Assembly (NCBI RefSeq): GCF_018598175.1
Contig: NZ_JAHESE010000039.1
Location: 1 to 55,931, forward strand
DNA from: Dawidia cretensis
Lineage (GTDB): Bacteria; Bacteroidota; Bacteroidia; Cytophagales; Cyclobacteriaceae
DNA length: 55,931 bases
Reading direction: 5' to 3'
Shown: one piece after another, positions 33,417-42,037 of the stretch
Numbering within the stretch: the stretch's first letter is position 1
Layout: each line of letters begins with the position of its first letter
Notes under the pieces: model-generated
The model's database searches: none
Told to the model about the DNA's origin: nothing
Seen by the model: the letters and a program-made list of their open reading frames with translations, nothing else
Translations under genes and position numbers: made by a program

Positions 33417-33498
33417 GGGTTTGGGATGTGGTTAAGATGGGGTGTGTATGTCTTTAGTAGGGCTTTAGTATGGCTTTGATACGGGTATGACCCTGCCT

Positions 33499-33572
33499 CG
33501 CCAGTCTGAAGACTGGCATCAGGGTAGGTCCAAGTCGCCCTCCCTTCGGTCGGAAGACTTGAACCAGATCCG
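33499..33572 (-). repeat. Two-hairpin dispersed element, copy D
   Basis: Hairpin 1 is GCCAGTC-tgaa-GACTGGC (33500-33517). Hairpin 2 is CAAGTC (33531-33536) ... GACTTG (33556-33561). The inside shares CGCCCTCCCTTCGGTCGGAA and the GAACCAGA edge with copy A. It ends about 6 bases from the stop codon of the FkbM gene (33576). The string CTTGCGCTAG in the end of that gene resembles the CTTGCGCCAG edge of copies B and C. Confidence 0.8.
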
Positions 33573-33575
33573 TGT

Positions 33576-34361
33576 TTAAGCTTGCGCTAGTGATGGTTGG
33601 TTGGCTGGGGTTGGTACGGGGACGTTTTCAGGGGATTCGTTGATAAACAGGAGGTTATCGCCCTGGATGGAGAGGGAGAAGTTGTGGGTGAGGAGGGCTT
33701 TGAAGACGGCCTGGGAGCAGCCGGGTTTCATGCGGTCGTGGAGCTCAATGATGAGGCAGCGGGTGTAGGGGAGCCAGGATTCGTAGTTTTCGCTGAATAC
33801 TTCTTTTTCGCTGCCTTCGATGTCGAGCTTGAGGATGTCGATTTGGGTAATGCCGTGGGTTTGCAACAGTTCGGGGAGGGACATGGCCTCGAGTACGGTG
33901 CCTGTGGCATTCTTTTCGATCATGAAACCGCGGTCGCCGTAGCCTTTGTCGACGACGTGAATCTGTTCTTTTTTGTGCCAGATGGCGCTTTTAACGGGCG
34001 TGATCTGGGGGTAGGGGCGCACATTGTCGGCCAGGACGACAAAGTTGTTTTCGTCGGGCTCGACGCTGATGATGCGGGCGTTCGGGTAGCGGTTTGCGAA
34101 GAAGATGCTGGTCATGCCGATGTTAGCGCCACCGTCGATGATAACGTTGGGCTGTATGGTTTTTGGAAGCGACAGGTCGTAGAGGCGGCGCAGGAAGATC
34201 TCGCGGAAGGAGATTCCGTCGGCCCGTTGTGGGCGGAGACGGAAAGGATGCTGGATGCCCGGCAACGAGAGGCTGCTGGTCATGCGGGTCCGGACCTTGA
34301 GGTAAATAACAAGGCCGCGCCAGCCGAAGGCTGTGAGGCAGTTGATCAGTAATCCGAACAT
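33576..34361 (-). CDS. FkbM family methyltransferase
   Basis: A 261-residue SAM-dependent methyltransferase. The SAM site is NVIIDGGANIGMTSIFFANRYPNARIISVEPDE (about residues 72-104, Gly-rich loop and acidic end of beta-2), and ILKLDIEGSEKEVF is the FkbM signature. The N-terminal helix could be membrane-associated. It probably methylates a glycan or other secondary compound. The last residues (PSLAQA) and stop lie at the edge of repeat copy D, so the repeat may have replaced the original 3' end. A glycosyltransferase is divergent from it. Confidence 0.9.
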   Translation of the reverse strand: MFGLLINCLTAFGWRGLVIYLKVRTRMTSSLSLPGIQHPFRLRPQRADGISFREIFLRRLYDLSLPKTIQPNVIIDGGANIGMTSIFFANRYPNARIISVEPDENNFVVLADNVRPYPQITPVKSAIWHKKEQIHVVDKGYGDRGFMIEKNATGTVLEAMSLPELLQTHGITQIDILKLDIEGSEKEVFSENYESWLPYTRCLIIELHDRMKPGCSQAVFKALLTHNFSLSIQGDNLLFINESPENVPVPTPANQPSLAQA

Positions 34362-34462
34362 AACGTCGTTGTTTTATCGGCCCCCGGAAGCACGCGTGCG
34401 GAATGTTGCACCCGTATTTTTACTTTTGCCGGAAACCGGTGCTGTGGGTTTTCCGGGCGTAC

Positions 34463-34485
34463 TTTCTTTGGTTTGAGCAAAGAAA
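34463..34485. repeat. 8-bp inverted repeat in the fkbM-glycosyltransferase space
   Basis: TTTCTTTG and CAAAGAAA (34463-34470 and 34478-34485) are perfectly complementary, with a 7-base spacer. It lies 68 bases before the glycosyltransferase start. Possible operator or weak hairpin; no function assigned. Confidence 0.4.
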
Positions 34486-34552
34486 AGCATTTTGCGGCCT
34501 ATTGTAAACTCATCCGGCATATTCATAAACTAATACGGTCAAACGAAACTTT

Positions 34553-35683
34553 GTGGACAACAGATCGGCTGAAGAGGTAAAAAGACCCATCGTGATGCTG
34601 GCCAATGGCCATCCTCCTTTTGATACCCGCATTTTTATAAAAGAAGCCCGGTCATTGGTGCAGGCGGGCTACACGGTGTCGATGATCCTGCCGCACACAC
34701 AGGACACCGAAAAGGACGGCGTGCGCTTGTATGCGGTTAGACCCCTGGGAGGAGGTTTCGACAAGCTTTTTGTCAGTCCCTGGCGCATATTGGGTAAGGC
34801 ATTGAAGCAACCCGCCCGGTCGGTATTTTGCATTCATGACTCGGACATCCTGGGTGTGGGGGTGATCCTCAAGCTGTTTGGCCGCAAGGTGGTATACGAT
34901 GCGCACGAAGACACCCCGTTACAGATCAGTTACCAGCATTGGTTGCCACGCTGGCTGCGAGGGCCGTACGCTACGTTTTATTACCTGCTCGAAAAACTTT
35001 GTGGGGCGTGGTTTGACGCGATCATTGTCGCGGAGCCGGTCATTGCGCAATATTTTCCCAAACACAAGACTTACCTGATCCGCAACTTTCCGTTGGCGCA
35101 TGCATTCCGTACGCATGTGCCGGTGCCGTATAGCACACGGCCACAGGCGTTGACATCGGTGGGCACGTTGAGCAAGGTGCGCGGGTTGATCGAGATGTTG
35201 GAAGGCGCGCGGCTGGCGGCGTTACGTGCGTCGTTCGAGTTTGTGTTGGGGGGTAAGTTTGCACCGCAGTCGCTGCAAGCGGAGGTATTGAAGGAGTATA
35301 CGGTGCGCTTTCTGGAATGGCTTTCGTTTGACGCGATGGTGGAGGTGTTGTTTGCTTCGCGGGTCGGTATTATCATTCCCAATCCTATTGAGCGATACAA
35401 GACGAACTATCCGGTGAAGATGTTTGAGTTTATGGCGGCCGGGTTGCCGGTGATTGCGTCGTCGGCGGGGGAGTCCGCGGCGTTTATCAAAGAGGCGGAT
35501 GCGGGCATTCTCGTTGATCCCCTGAATGTGCAGGAAGTGGCGGACGCTATTGTTTGGTTATTCACGCATCCGGCGGAAGCCGAAGCGATGGGGCAACGCG
35601 GGCAGGCGCTGATCTTCAGCAAGTATAACTGGGAGAAGGAGAACGAGACGTTGTTGGAGGTATATCGTAGTATTTCGTCTTAG
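34553..35683 (+). CDS. Glycosyltransferase family 4 protein
   Basis: A 376-residue GT-B glycosyltransferase with a GTG start at 34553; the next ATG would remove the first beta strand (RPIVMLANGHPPFDTRIF), so GTG is preferred. The N-terminal acceptor domain has VVYDAHEDTP. The C-terminal donor domain shows the GT4 pattern SVGTLSKVRGLIEMLEGA, then FEFMAAGLPVIASSAGESAAFI with the E-x7-E-like acidic site, and a terminal helix NWEKENETLLEVY. It transfers a sugar in surface polysaccharide or glycolipid synthesis. It ends 5 bases before the convergent ruvC stop. Confidence 0.92.
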   Translation: MDNRSAEEVKRPIVMLANGHPPFDTRIFIKEARSLVQAGYTVSMILPHTQDTEKDGVRLYAVRPLGGGFDKLFVSPWRILGKALKQPARSVFCIHDSDILGVGVILKLFGRKVVYDAHEDTPLQISYQHWLPRWLRGPYATFYYLLEKLCGAWFDAIIVAEPVIAQYFPKHKTYLIRNFPLAHAFRTHVPVPYSTRPQALTSVGTLSKVRGLIEMLEGARLAALRASFEFVLGGKFAPQSLQAEVLKEYTVRFLEWLSFDAMVEVLFASRVGIIIPNPIERYKTNYPVKMFEFMAAGLPVIASSAGESAAFIKEADAGILVDPLNVQEVADAIVWLFTHPAEAEAMGQRGQALIFSKYNWEKENETLLEVYRSISS

Positions 35684-35688
35684 GCACG

Positions 35689-36297
35689 TTAGGCAGGCTT
35701 GATGCGGTCGGGATTATCTTTCAGAAAGGCTTCCCATGAGCTGGTGGCGCGACGCGGTTTTGTCTGCGGGCGTTGCGCCGAGGCACTGCCTGCGGTTAGT
35801 TCGGCTTTGCCAGCCTGGAAGTGGTGGCATACGGCTACGGCCAGGGCATCGGTTGCGTCGAGCAGCCTGGGCATCTCCTCGATGGCAAACAGGCTCATCA
35901 GCATTTTTGCAACCTGCTCTTTGGAGGCATTACCATTGCCCGTGACGGATTGTTTGATCTTGCGGGGGGCGTATTCAGCAATCGGAATGGAGCGCGACAA
36001 CGCTGCTGCCATGGCAACGCCCTGGGCACGGCCCAGCTTGAGCATGGACTGCACGTTTTTACCAAAGAAAGGTGCTTCCAGGGCTACCTCGTCGGGGTTG
36101 TACTCGTCGATGAGGCTCGAGACCCGCTCGAAGATCTTTTGGAGCTTGAGAGCGTGGTCTCCGTATTTGCTCAGATGAATGACGCCGAACTGAATGAGCT
36201 CGACTTTGGGGCGACGCACGGCTATCAGGCCATACCCCATGACGGTTGTGCCAGGATCGACGCCTAAGATGACTTTGTCCGTGATAATATTTCCCAC
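35689..36297 (-). CDS. ruvC: Holliday junction resolvase RuvC
   Basis: A 202-residue RNase H-fold endonuclease that resolves Holliday junctions with RuvAB. The start is GTG at 36297, as no ATG fits. Catalytic residues have E. coli-like spacing: Asp14 (GVDPGTTVMGYG), Glu74 (LEAPFFGKN), Asp147 and Asp150 (DATDALAVAVCHH). A basic C-terminal extension of about 40 residues (QRPQTKPRRATSSWEAFL) is longer than the E. coli protein; such tails are seen in other Bacteroidota. It is divergent from the GT2 gene with a 44-base gap. Confidence 0.96.
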   Translation of the reverse strand: MGNIITDKVILGVDPGTTVMGYGLIAVRRPKVELIQFGVIHLSKYGDHALKLQKIFERVSSLIDEYNPDEVALEAPFFGKNVQSMLKLGRAQGVAMAAALSRSIPIAEYAPRKIKQSVTGNGNASKEQVAKMLMSLFAIEEMPRLLDATDALAVAVCHHFQAGKAELTAGSASAQRPQTKPRRATSSWEAFLKDNPDRIKPA

Positions 36298-36341
36298 GGG
36301 GACAAGATAGGCAGCAATCCGGAAATTATTGAAATTGCGTC

Positions 36342-37442
36342 ATGGTTTACCTTTTGGCATTCCTCGCGGGAAGCTATGTGAGCTTCATCCTGGGGCTTTG
36401 CCTCGGGTGGCGGCGGCTGTTTTCGCTTCCGCCGGGTCCGGCGCGGCCCCTGATACACCGGGTGTCGGTAGTAATTGCTGCGCGTAACGAGCAGGGGTGT
36501 CTGGAAATGCTGCTGCAAGATTTAACCCGCCAGACGGCTACGAACTTTGAGGTGATCGTGGTCGACGACCATTCTGACGATGCGACGGTAGCCATTGCCG
36601 ACAGTATCGCGCAAGCAGACAGTCGGTTCCGGTGCATTCCGGCATCGGGAGAAGGGAAGAAGGCTGCGTTGACGACGGGTGTCCTCCATGCCACGGGTAG
36701 CATCATTGTTACCACCGATGCTGACTGCCGGGTGCTGCCCGGATGGCTGCAGATGTTGACGGCACGGTTTGCCGACTCGCATACGCAATTGGTGTGCGGC
36801 GGTGTGGCTATTCGGGCCGACACTTTCTTTGCCACCTTGCAATCCCTGGAGTTTCTTAGTTTGATCGGCTCGGCGGGTGCGGCGATGGCGTTAGGATTTC
36901 CCATCCTGTGCAACGGTGCGAACCTGGCTTTCCGTAAGATGACTTTTCAGGAAGTGGGCGGCTATACGGGCAACTTTCATGTGGCGTCGGGCGATGACGA
37001 ATTTTTGTTGCGCAAGATTGGCGCGCGCTATCCCGGATCGCTGTATTTCATCACTCACCCTCAATCCGTTGTGACTACCCGTGCGGCGCGGACACTGGGC
37101 GCTTTTGCCCGTCAGCGGTTGCGATGGGCGGGTAAGTGGCGGCATAATACATCGGCGTATACGGTGCTGGTGGCGTTGTATGTATGGGCGATTCAAGTAA
37201 CGACGTGCGCGAGTCTGGTGTTGGTCTTGACGGGAGGAACACTGCAAGGTGTTGCGGCGATCTTTCTGGCAGGCAAGTGCCTGGCGGATGCGTGGTTCCT
37301 CTGGCCAGTAGCCCGGTTCGTGGGAGTGCGTTGGCATTGGCCGGCGTTCCTGTTATTACAACTATTGTACCCTTTGTATGTGATCGCTACAGGCTTGTTA
37401 TCGAACGTCCTACCGAACAGCTGGAAGGGCAGAAAGATGTGA
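36342..37442 (+). CDS. Family 2 glycosyltransferase, membrane-bound
   Basis: A 366-residue GT-A transferase. An N-terminal membrane helix (residues 2-20) precedes the catalytic domain: VSVVIAARNEQGCL, VIVVDDHSDD, TTDADC (the DxD-like metal site) and the acceptor/catalytic segment near QRLRWAGKW, the QxxRW motif of processive enzymes. Two or three C-terminal membrane helices (about 275-360) follow. It adds sugars to a lipid-linked or exported polysaccharide. A 55-base gap separates it from the SpoIIE phosphatase gene. Confidence 0.92.
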   Translation: MVYLLAFLAGSYVSFILGLCLGWRRLFSLPPGPARPLIHRVSVVIAARNEQGCLEMLLQDLTRQTATNFEVIVVDDHSDDATVAIADSIAQADSRFRCIPASGEGKKAALTTGVLHATGSIIVTTDADCRVLPGWLQMLTARFADSHTQLVCGGVAIRADTFFATLQSLEFLSLIGSAGAAMALGFPILCNGANLAFRKMTFQEVGGYTGNFHVASGDDEFLLRKIGARYPGSLYFITHPQSVVTTRAARTLGAFARQRLRWAGKWRHNTSAYTVLVALYVWAIQVTTCASLVLVLTGGTLQGVAAIFLAGKCLADAWFLWPVARFVGVRWHWPAFLLLQLLYPLYVIATGLLSNVLPNSWKGRKM

Positions 37443-37497
37443 AGTTTTTACGAGCATTGCTGATGGGATTCTTTTACCTTTACCCGTACAACACGTT

Positions 37498-38724
37498 ATG
37501 GAGGAACTCGAGATACGGAAGCAATTTGAGATCAAGGAGATGGAGCTGAATGCTCTGCTCGAAATCACGCAGGCAATCAATAGCAACCTGCCCGAAGAAT
37601 CGCTTTACAAGATCTATAACTTCACCCTCCGGTCGAATCTCAACATTACCAAGCTGGCGTTGTTTGTGTTCGACGAAGACTGGCAGTGCAAGGCCCACTT
37701 CGGCACCAAACATCCTTACTACAAGATCAAGCTGCTGCCGGAGTTCAAGACCATTCAGGATATTACGCACCTGCGTGAGTTTAAGCACTGTGAGTTTACG
37801 GAGTTCGATATCATCGTGCCGGTAGCGCACAAGACTACAACGCTGGCGCTGGTGTTTGTGGGTGGGCTCGACCAGTACGACGTGCGTTATGAAAGCGAAG
37901 ACGGCATCCGGTTTATTCAGGCGTTGAGCAATATCATTATTGTAGCCATTGAAAATAAGAAGCTGGCGCGCAAGCAACTCGAGCAGGAGGCACTGCGCAA
38001 GGAGCTGGAGATTGCGCGCGACGTACAGCAGTTCTTGTTTCCCAAGAAACTGCCCAACACGGACGTACTGAAAGTAGAAGCGAGTTATTTGCCACACGAC
38101 CGCATTGGTGGCGATTACTACGACTACATTCCCATGAACAAAAATCAGTTCCTGATTTGCGTGGCGGATGTGAGTGGTAAAGGTATACCGGCGGCGTTGA
38201 TGATGTCGAACTTCCAGGCATCGTTGCGTACGCTGGTTCGGCAAACGCCGAACCTGACCGATATCGTGGAAGCCCTTAACTACCAGGTACTCGAAAATAC
38301 CAAGGGCGAAAAATTTATCACGTTCTTTGCTGCCATCTATGACATCCGGCTCAAGACGATGGTGTATGTGAATGCCGGGCACAATCCGCCCATTCTGTGG
38401 GATCGCCAGCATGGCATTCGCCTGTTGGAAGATGGCTCGACAGTGCTGGGCGCGATGGATCCGCTGCCCTTCCTCAACGAAGGGTTTCTGACCGACATCG
38501 ACGACTTCCTGATCTTCTGTTATACCGACGGTCTGACGGAAACCACCAATGAAGCGGGTCGCGAGTTTGGCGTCGAGACGTTGCTGAAATACTTCCAGAA
38601 CGATCATATCTATACGCGTGGTCTGAAGAAGATCCACGAAGACATTATCGTCGCGCTGGACGAGTTTAAGGGTAACAAAGGGTACCACGACGACATCACG
38701 ATCCTGTCGTGCCGCGTGGGGTAG
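37498..38724 (+). CDS. GAF-domain SpoIIE/PP2C-type serine phosphatase (RsbU-like)
   Basis: A 408-residue protein. A GAF-like N-terminal sensor domain (about 15-165), coiled coil (170-190; KKLARKQLEQEALRKELEIARDVQQ) and SpoIIE/PP2C domain (about 200-405). Metal sites include IGGDYYDY, VADVSGKG, YTDGLTE and YHDDITIL. Such proteins dephosphorylate anti-anti-sigma or STAS antagonists. No STAS gene is adjacent, but the stressosome cluster at 12-18 kb is a possible partner. It heads a plus-strand operon of envelope genes; the next start is 2 bases after its stop. Confidence 0.9.
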   Translation: MEELEIRKQFEIKEMELNALLEITQAINSNLPEESLYKIYNFTLRSNLNITKLALFVFDEDWQCKAHFGTKHPYYKIKLLPEFKTIQDITHLREFKHCEFTEFDIIVPVAHKTTTLALVFVGGLDQYDVRYESEDGIRFIQALSNIIIVAIENKKLARKQLEQEALRKELEIARDVQQFLFPKKLPNTDVLKVEASYLPHDRIGGDYYDYIPMNKNQFLICVADVSGKGIPAALMMSNFQASLRTLVRQTPNLTDIVEALNYQVLENTKGEKFITFFAAIYDIRLKTMVYVNAGHNPPILWDRQHGIRLLEDGSTVLGAMDPLPFLNEGFLTDIDDFLIFCYTDGLTETTNEAGREFGVETLLKYFQNDHIYTRGLKKIHEDIIVALDEFKGNKGYHDDITILSCRVG

Positions 38725-38726
38725 TC

Positions 38727-39359
38727 ATGATACACCGCACACCGTTTATTCTGCCGATGTTATATCCTTCGCTGGAGTGGCGCGTGCCCACGCAGGCGAA
38801 AGAAATATACCTTACCTTCGACGATGGCCCCGTGCCAGGACCCACCGAGTTTGTTTTAGATACGTTGGCGGCCGTCCGCGCCAAGGCCACGTTCTTTTGC
38901 ATCGGCGACAACGTGCGCCGGCATGCTTCCGTCTTTAGCCGGTTGCTCGCGGCGGGACATGCTGTTGGTAATCATACCTTTAATCACCTGAACGGCTGGA
39001 AGACCCCGACGAATCGCTACCTGCAAAATATACAGGCTTGCGCGGAGGCCCTTGCGGCGCCCGACAACGTAAAGGCTGCGAAGCATTTGTTCCGACCGCC
39101 GTATGGCCGCATTACACGCAGCCAGATTCAACACTTGCGCGACTATCGCATTATTATGTGGGATGTGCTGTCGGTGGACTATGACAAGTCGCTGTCTGCG
39201 GAGCGTTGCCTGCGCAATACGTTGGGGGCTGTTCGTCCGGGCTCGATTGTCGTTTTTCACGACAGCCTGAAGGCTGAGCGGAATATGACCTACGCATTGC
39301 CGCGCCTGCTGGAGCAGTTGGCGGGGGAGGGGTATAGCTTTAAATCGTTGAACGAATGA
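38727..39359 (+). CDS. Polysaccharide deacetylase (NodB homology)
   Basis: A 210-residue carbohydrate esterase family 4 protein. The ATG at 38727 is chosen over GTG at 38709, which lies inside the upstream gene. Motifs: TFDDGP (metal/catalytic Asp), HTFNH (metal His), RPPYGR, DVLSVDYD and VVFHDS. It removes acetyl groups from a GlcNAc-type polymer or glycan in the envelope. There is no signal peptide or transmembrane segment visible. Its stop overlaps the start of the next gene (ATGA). Confidence 0.92.
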   Translation: MIHRTPFILPMLYPSLEWRVPTQAKEIYLTFDDGPVPGPTEFVLDTLAAVRAKATFFCIGDNVRRHASVFSRLLAAGHAVGNHTFNHLNGWKTPTNRYLQNIQACAEALAAPDNVKAAKHLFRPPYGRITRSQIQHLRDYRIIMWDVLSVDYDKSLSAERCLRNTLGAVRPGSIVVFHDSLKAERNMTYALPRLLEQLAGEGYSFKSLNE

Positions 39360-40441
39360 AGCGTGTGCTGGTGGCGCCGCTGGATTGGGGCCTGGGGCAT
39401 GCCACGCGTTGCATCCCGATCATTCGCGCGCTACAGGCCAGGGGTTGTACGGTGTTGCTGGCCGGCAGCGGTGATTCCCTGCAACTGCTACGAGAGGAGT
39501 TTCCTTCCTTATTTTATGCGGCGTTACCGGCTTATCAGCCTCGCTATCCGGCAACGGGTGGCTCGATGGTGTGGGCGATGGCGCAACAGCTTCCAAAATT
39601 TCTCACCGTGATTCGCCGCGAGCATGTAGCGCTGGAGCGTCTCGTGCGCGAGCAGTCAGTGGACCTGGTCATTGCCGACAACCGGTATGGATGTTGGTCT
39701 GCATCGGTACCCAGTATTTTTATTACACATCAATGTACGATACTTATGCCGCGTCGCTTTGGGTGGCTGGCATCCATCGTGGCGCGTATGAATCGGCGGA
39801 GTATAAAACGGTTCACGCGCTGTTGGTTGCCGGATTACCCGGGCGAGTCGAGTCTGGCGGGGAAGCTGGTGGCGTGCGGTGAGTCCCCCCATGATACCAC
39901 GCATCGTTATATCGGTGCGCTGTCACGACTGTCGCCGGCCGTACCGCGGGAAAAACGTTATGACCTGGTGTGTGTGTTTTCCGGACCGGAGCCGCAGCGT
40001 ACGTTGCTGGAGCAGGTGGTTATGGCGCAAATAAATCATAGCACACTGCGCGTATTGATTGTACGCGGGTTGCCGGGCGGGCGAAAGGTGCCGCCGTTGG
40101 AAACGCGGGCAGAGGTGGTGGATTTCCTGGCGAGTGACGCTTTACAAACGGCATTGGAGTCGTCCCGTTGCGTGTTGGCGCGTAGTGGTTTTAGTACGGT
40201 GATGGATCTGGCACATGTTGGCGGGAATGCTATTTTTGTTCCGACGCCCGGGCAGACGGAACAAGAGTATCTGGCTGCCAGGTTGATGGAGAAGAGAATT
40301 GCCTACAGCGTGGCGCAGCAGGATTTCCACCTGGATACGGCCTGGCAGCAGGTATCGCAGTATAGCGGTTTTGCGCCGGTTGGCGGTGCGCGCGGTATAT
40401 TGCTGGATCGGGCGATTGACGAAGCTCTGATGTTATCATGA
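39356..40441 (+). CDS. MurG-like/UDP-GlcNAc transferase-type glycosyltransferase
   Basis: A 361-residue GT-B fold transferase. The N-terminal Gly-rich site is VLVAPLDWGLGHATRC, and the middle of the C-terminal domain reads VLARSGFSTVMDLAHVGGNAIFVPTPGQTEQEYLAARL, the MurG/GT28-like donor site (GQ-x-EQ). It probably transfers GlcNAc or a related sugar to a lipid or glycan. It is translationally coupled to the deacetylase (4-base overlap) and to diacylglycerol kinase (4-base overlap), a sensible envelope glycolipid unit. Confidence 0.87.
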   Translation: MKRVLVAPLDWGLGHATRCIPIIRALQARGCTVLLAGSGDSLQLLREEFPSLFYAALPAYQPRYPATGGSMVWAMAQQLPKFLTVIRREHVALERLVREQSVDLVIADNRYGCWSASVPSIFITHQCTILMPRRFGWLASIVARMNRRSIKRFTRCWLPDYPGESSLAGKLVACGESPHDTTHRYIGALSRLSPAVPREKRYDLVCVFSGPEPQRTLLEQVVMAQINHSTLRVLIVRGLPGGRKVPPLETRAEVVDFLASDALQTALESSRCVLARSGFSTVMDLAHVGGNAIFVPTPGQTEQEYLAARLMEKRIAYSVAQQDFHLDTAWQQVSQYSGFAPVGGARGILLDRAIDEALMLS

Positions 40442-40794
40442 AGACCTTTCTACAAAGTGTACGGTATGCGCTGCAAGGGCTTCAGGCAGCCTTTGGCGGT
40501 CGGAACTTCCGCATTCAGCTGGGCATGGCGTTGCTGGTGCTGGCGGCTGGCTCTTATTTTTCCATTACGCGGCTGGAGTGGTGTGTGGTATTGTTCAATA
40601 TAGCGTTGGTGTTGAGCCTGGAAGTCGTCAATTCGTCTCTCGAAAATTTAGTTGACCTCGTGACGCGTGAACGGCATCCGCTGGCCGGCAAGGTGAAAGA
40701 CCTGGCGGCGGGCGCCGTGGTGGTGGCGTCGGGTATGGCTATCGTTATGGGGGTGATCGTTTTCTGGCCTTATGTGGAGGCTGTAGTGAATTGA
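40438..40794 (+). CDS. Diacylglycerol/undecaprenol kinase family protein
   Basis: A 118-residue integral membrane kinase of DgkA/undecaprenol-kinase type with three transmembrane helices (about 30-46, 50-68 and 92-114). The active-site helix reads SLEVVNSSLENLVDLV (E...N.S.E) and is followed by KVKDLAAGAV with the Lys-Asp pair. It recycles diacylglycerol or undecaprenol in the inner membrane. It is the last gene of the tightly coupled run starting at 37498. Confidence 0.92.
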   Translation: MKTFLQSVRYALQGLQAAFGGRNFRIQLGMALLVLAAGSYFSITRLEWCVVLFNIALVLSLEVVNSSLENLVDLVTRERHPLAGKVKDLAAGAVVVASGMAIVMGVIVFWPYVEAVVN

Positions 40795-40889
40795 TTCTGT
40801 CCCTTCGTTTACCCAATTTGATCGTGCATGTCGTGTCTCAGGGCGGTTGTACCGGTGGCAGGGTATTTATAAATGTTACGCCGGCGAAA

Positions 40890-41375
40890 ATGACTATGCG
40901 CGAACGAAAACTCTCTGTAACACCCTCACCGGAACCCAGCCCGGCAGATGCCGGCACCCCCCGGAAGAAAAAGATCCTGATTGTGGAGGACGATCAGGAT
41001 ATGCTCTCGATCTTATGCAAGGTCTTGCAGGACAAGGGTTACGAGGTGCTGGGGCTGCCCAGCGCGATGGCCATCGTCGACGGCCTGCACGGGAACCCCG
41101 ACCTTTTTATACTGGATAAAAATATGGACGTCATCGACGGCATTGCCGTCAGCAAGTATTTACGACTGAAGTCGGGCGGACGGCGTGTGCCGATCGTGAT
41201 GATCTCGGGTAGTGACAGCGAGGCGTGTGCGAAAGCCGCAGGGGTGGATTGTTACCTGGAAAAACCGATCGACGTGAGCCGGCTGCTGGCCGTCATAGAA
41301 CACTTCACAGACGACACACAATCCATTGCTATTGATCGCAACAACCTGTCAGACGGAGCGCGTTTGTGCGGATGA
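40890..41375 (+). CDS. Single-domain response regulator with N-terminal linker
   Basis: A 161-residue receiver protein. The ATG at 40890 is preferred over TTG at 40791, which would begin at the dgk stop. Residues 1-26 form a Pro/Ser-rich tail, then comes the receiver: acidic EDD (33-35), phospho-acceptor Asp76 (FILDKNMDVIDG), Ser106 (MISGSD) and Lys125 (YLEKPID). No output domain. No cognate kinase lies adjacent. A 95-base gap separates it from dgk. Confidence 0.87.
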   Translation: MTMRERKLSVTPSPEPSPADAGTPRKKKILIVEDDQDMLSILCKVLQDKGYEVLGLPSAMAIVDGLHGNPDLFILDKNMDVIDGIAVSKYLRLKSGGRRVPIVMISGSDSEACAKAAGVDCYLEKPIDVSRLLAVIEHFTDDTQSIAIDRNNLSDGARLCG

Positions 41376-41450
41376 CCGTGCGATATTTGCGTAACTGAAT
41401 AGTTTCCTATATATTCGGGTCAGGATCGAAGAACAAAACCATCATGCCTT

Positions 41451-41882
41451 ATGGAAACTGCACAACCCTTTGTGATCGAGCGTACGTATAACGCTCCGGT
41501 CGAGAAAGTTTGGAAGGCCATTACCGACAAGGACCAGATGAAGGAGTGGTATTTCGACCTGGAAGAGTTTATCCCTGAAGTTGGGTTTGAGTTCACCTTT
41601 GCGGGTAAAGGCCACAAAGGCGAGCAGTACATTCATCGTTGCAAGATTCTGGAAGTAATTCCGCAAAAGAAGCTGACTCACACGTGGACATACGAAAATC
41701 ATCCCGGTTATTCGACCGTTACGTTTGAGCTTTTTTCCGAGGGGACGCAAACGCGTGTGAAGTTGACTCATGCAGGGCTCGAGTCGTTTCCCCAAAACAA
41801 TCCAGACTTTGCCAAAGAGAGCTTTGCCGGAGGATGGACGGAGCTTGTCGGCAAGTTGCTTCGGCAATATGTGGAGAAGTAA
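41451..41882 (+). CDS. SRPBCC domain protein, AHSA1-like
   Basis: A 143-residue START/Bet-v1-like fold protein. The pattern VIERTYNAPVEKVWKAITDKDQMKEWYFDLEEFIPEVGFEF and the terminal FAGGWTELVGKLLRQYVEK are typical of the AHSA1 (activator of Hsp90 ATPase homology) SRPBCC branch. These bind hydrophobic ligands or act as stress-linked helper proteins; no specific role is evident. It is alone, with a 155-base gap after it. Confidence 0.88.
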   Translation: METAQPFVIERTYNAPVEKVWKAITDKDQMKEWYFDLEEFIPEVGFEFTFAGKGHKGEQYIHRCKILEVIPQKKLTHTWTYENHPGYSTVTFELFSEGTQTRVKLTHAGLESFPQNNPDFAKESFAGGWTELVGKLLRQYVEK

Positions 41883-42037
41883 TGCGCTTATACGATACCG
41901 GATATATACGGTATTGCTATCGTTGTCAACGATTGAAGAAAAGGACAGCGCACCCATGATCGTACCGACGACATAAGCCTGTAGGAAAGAAAGAGATTAA
42001 CTGCTTACATTTAGCAGAACCTATCTACCTACGTGTT

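Noticed and set aside
11893-33572. CRISPR array
   Set aside because: The four related repeats are spread over 21 kb and lack regular spacers and cas genes.
34362-34552. Insertion sequence ends suggested by the inverted repeat at 34463-34485
   Set aside because: Arms are too short, no transposase or target duplication is present.
37480-38688. Minus-strand open frame of about 400 codons opposite the SpoIIE phosphatase gene
   Set aside because: Antisense to a gene with complete catalytic motifs; no recognisable domain in the antisense translation.
41895-41914. Terminator hairpin ATACCG/CGGTAT after the SRPBCC gene
   Set aside because: Short, AT-rich loop and no T-run; not strong enough to list.
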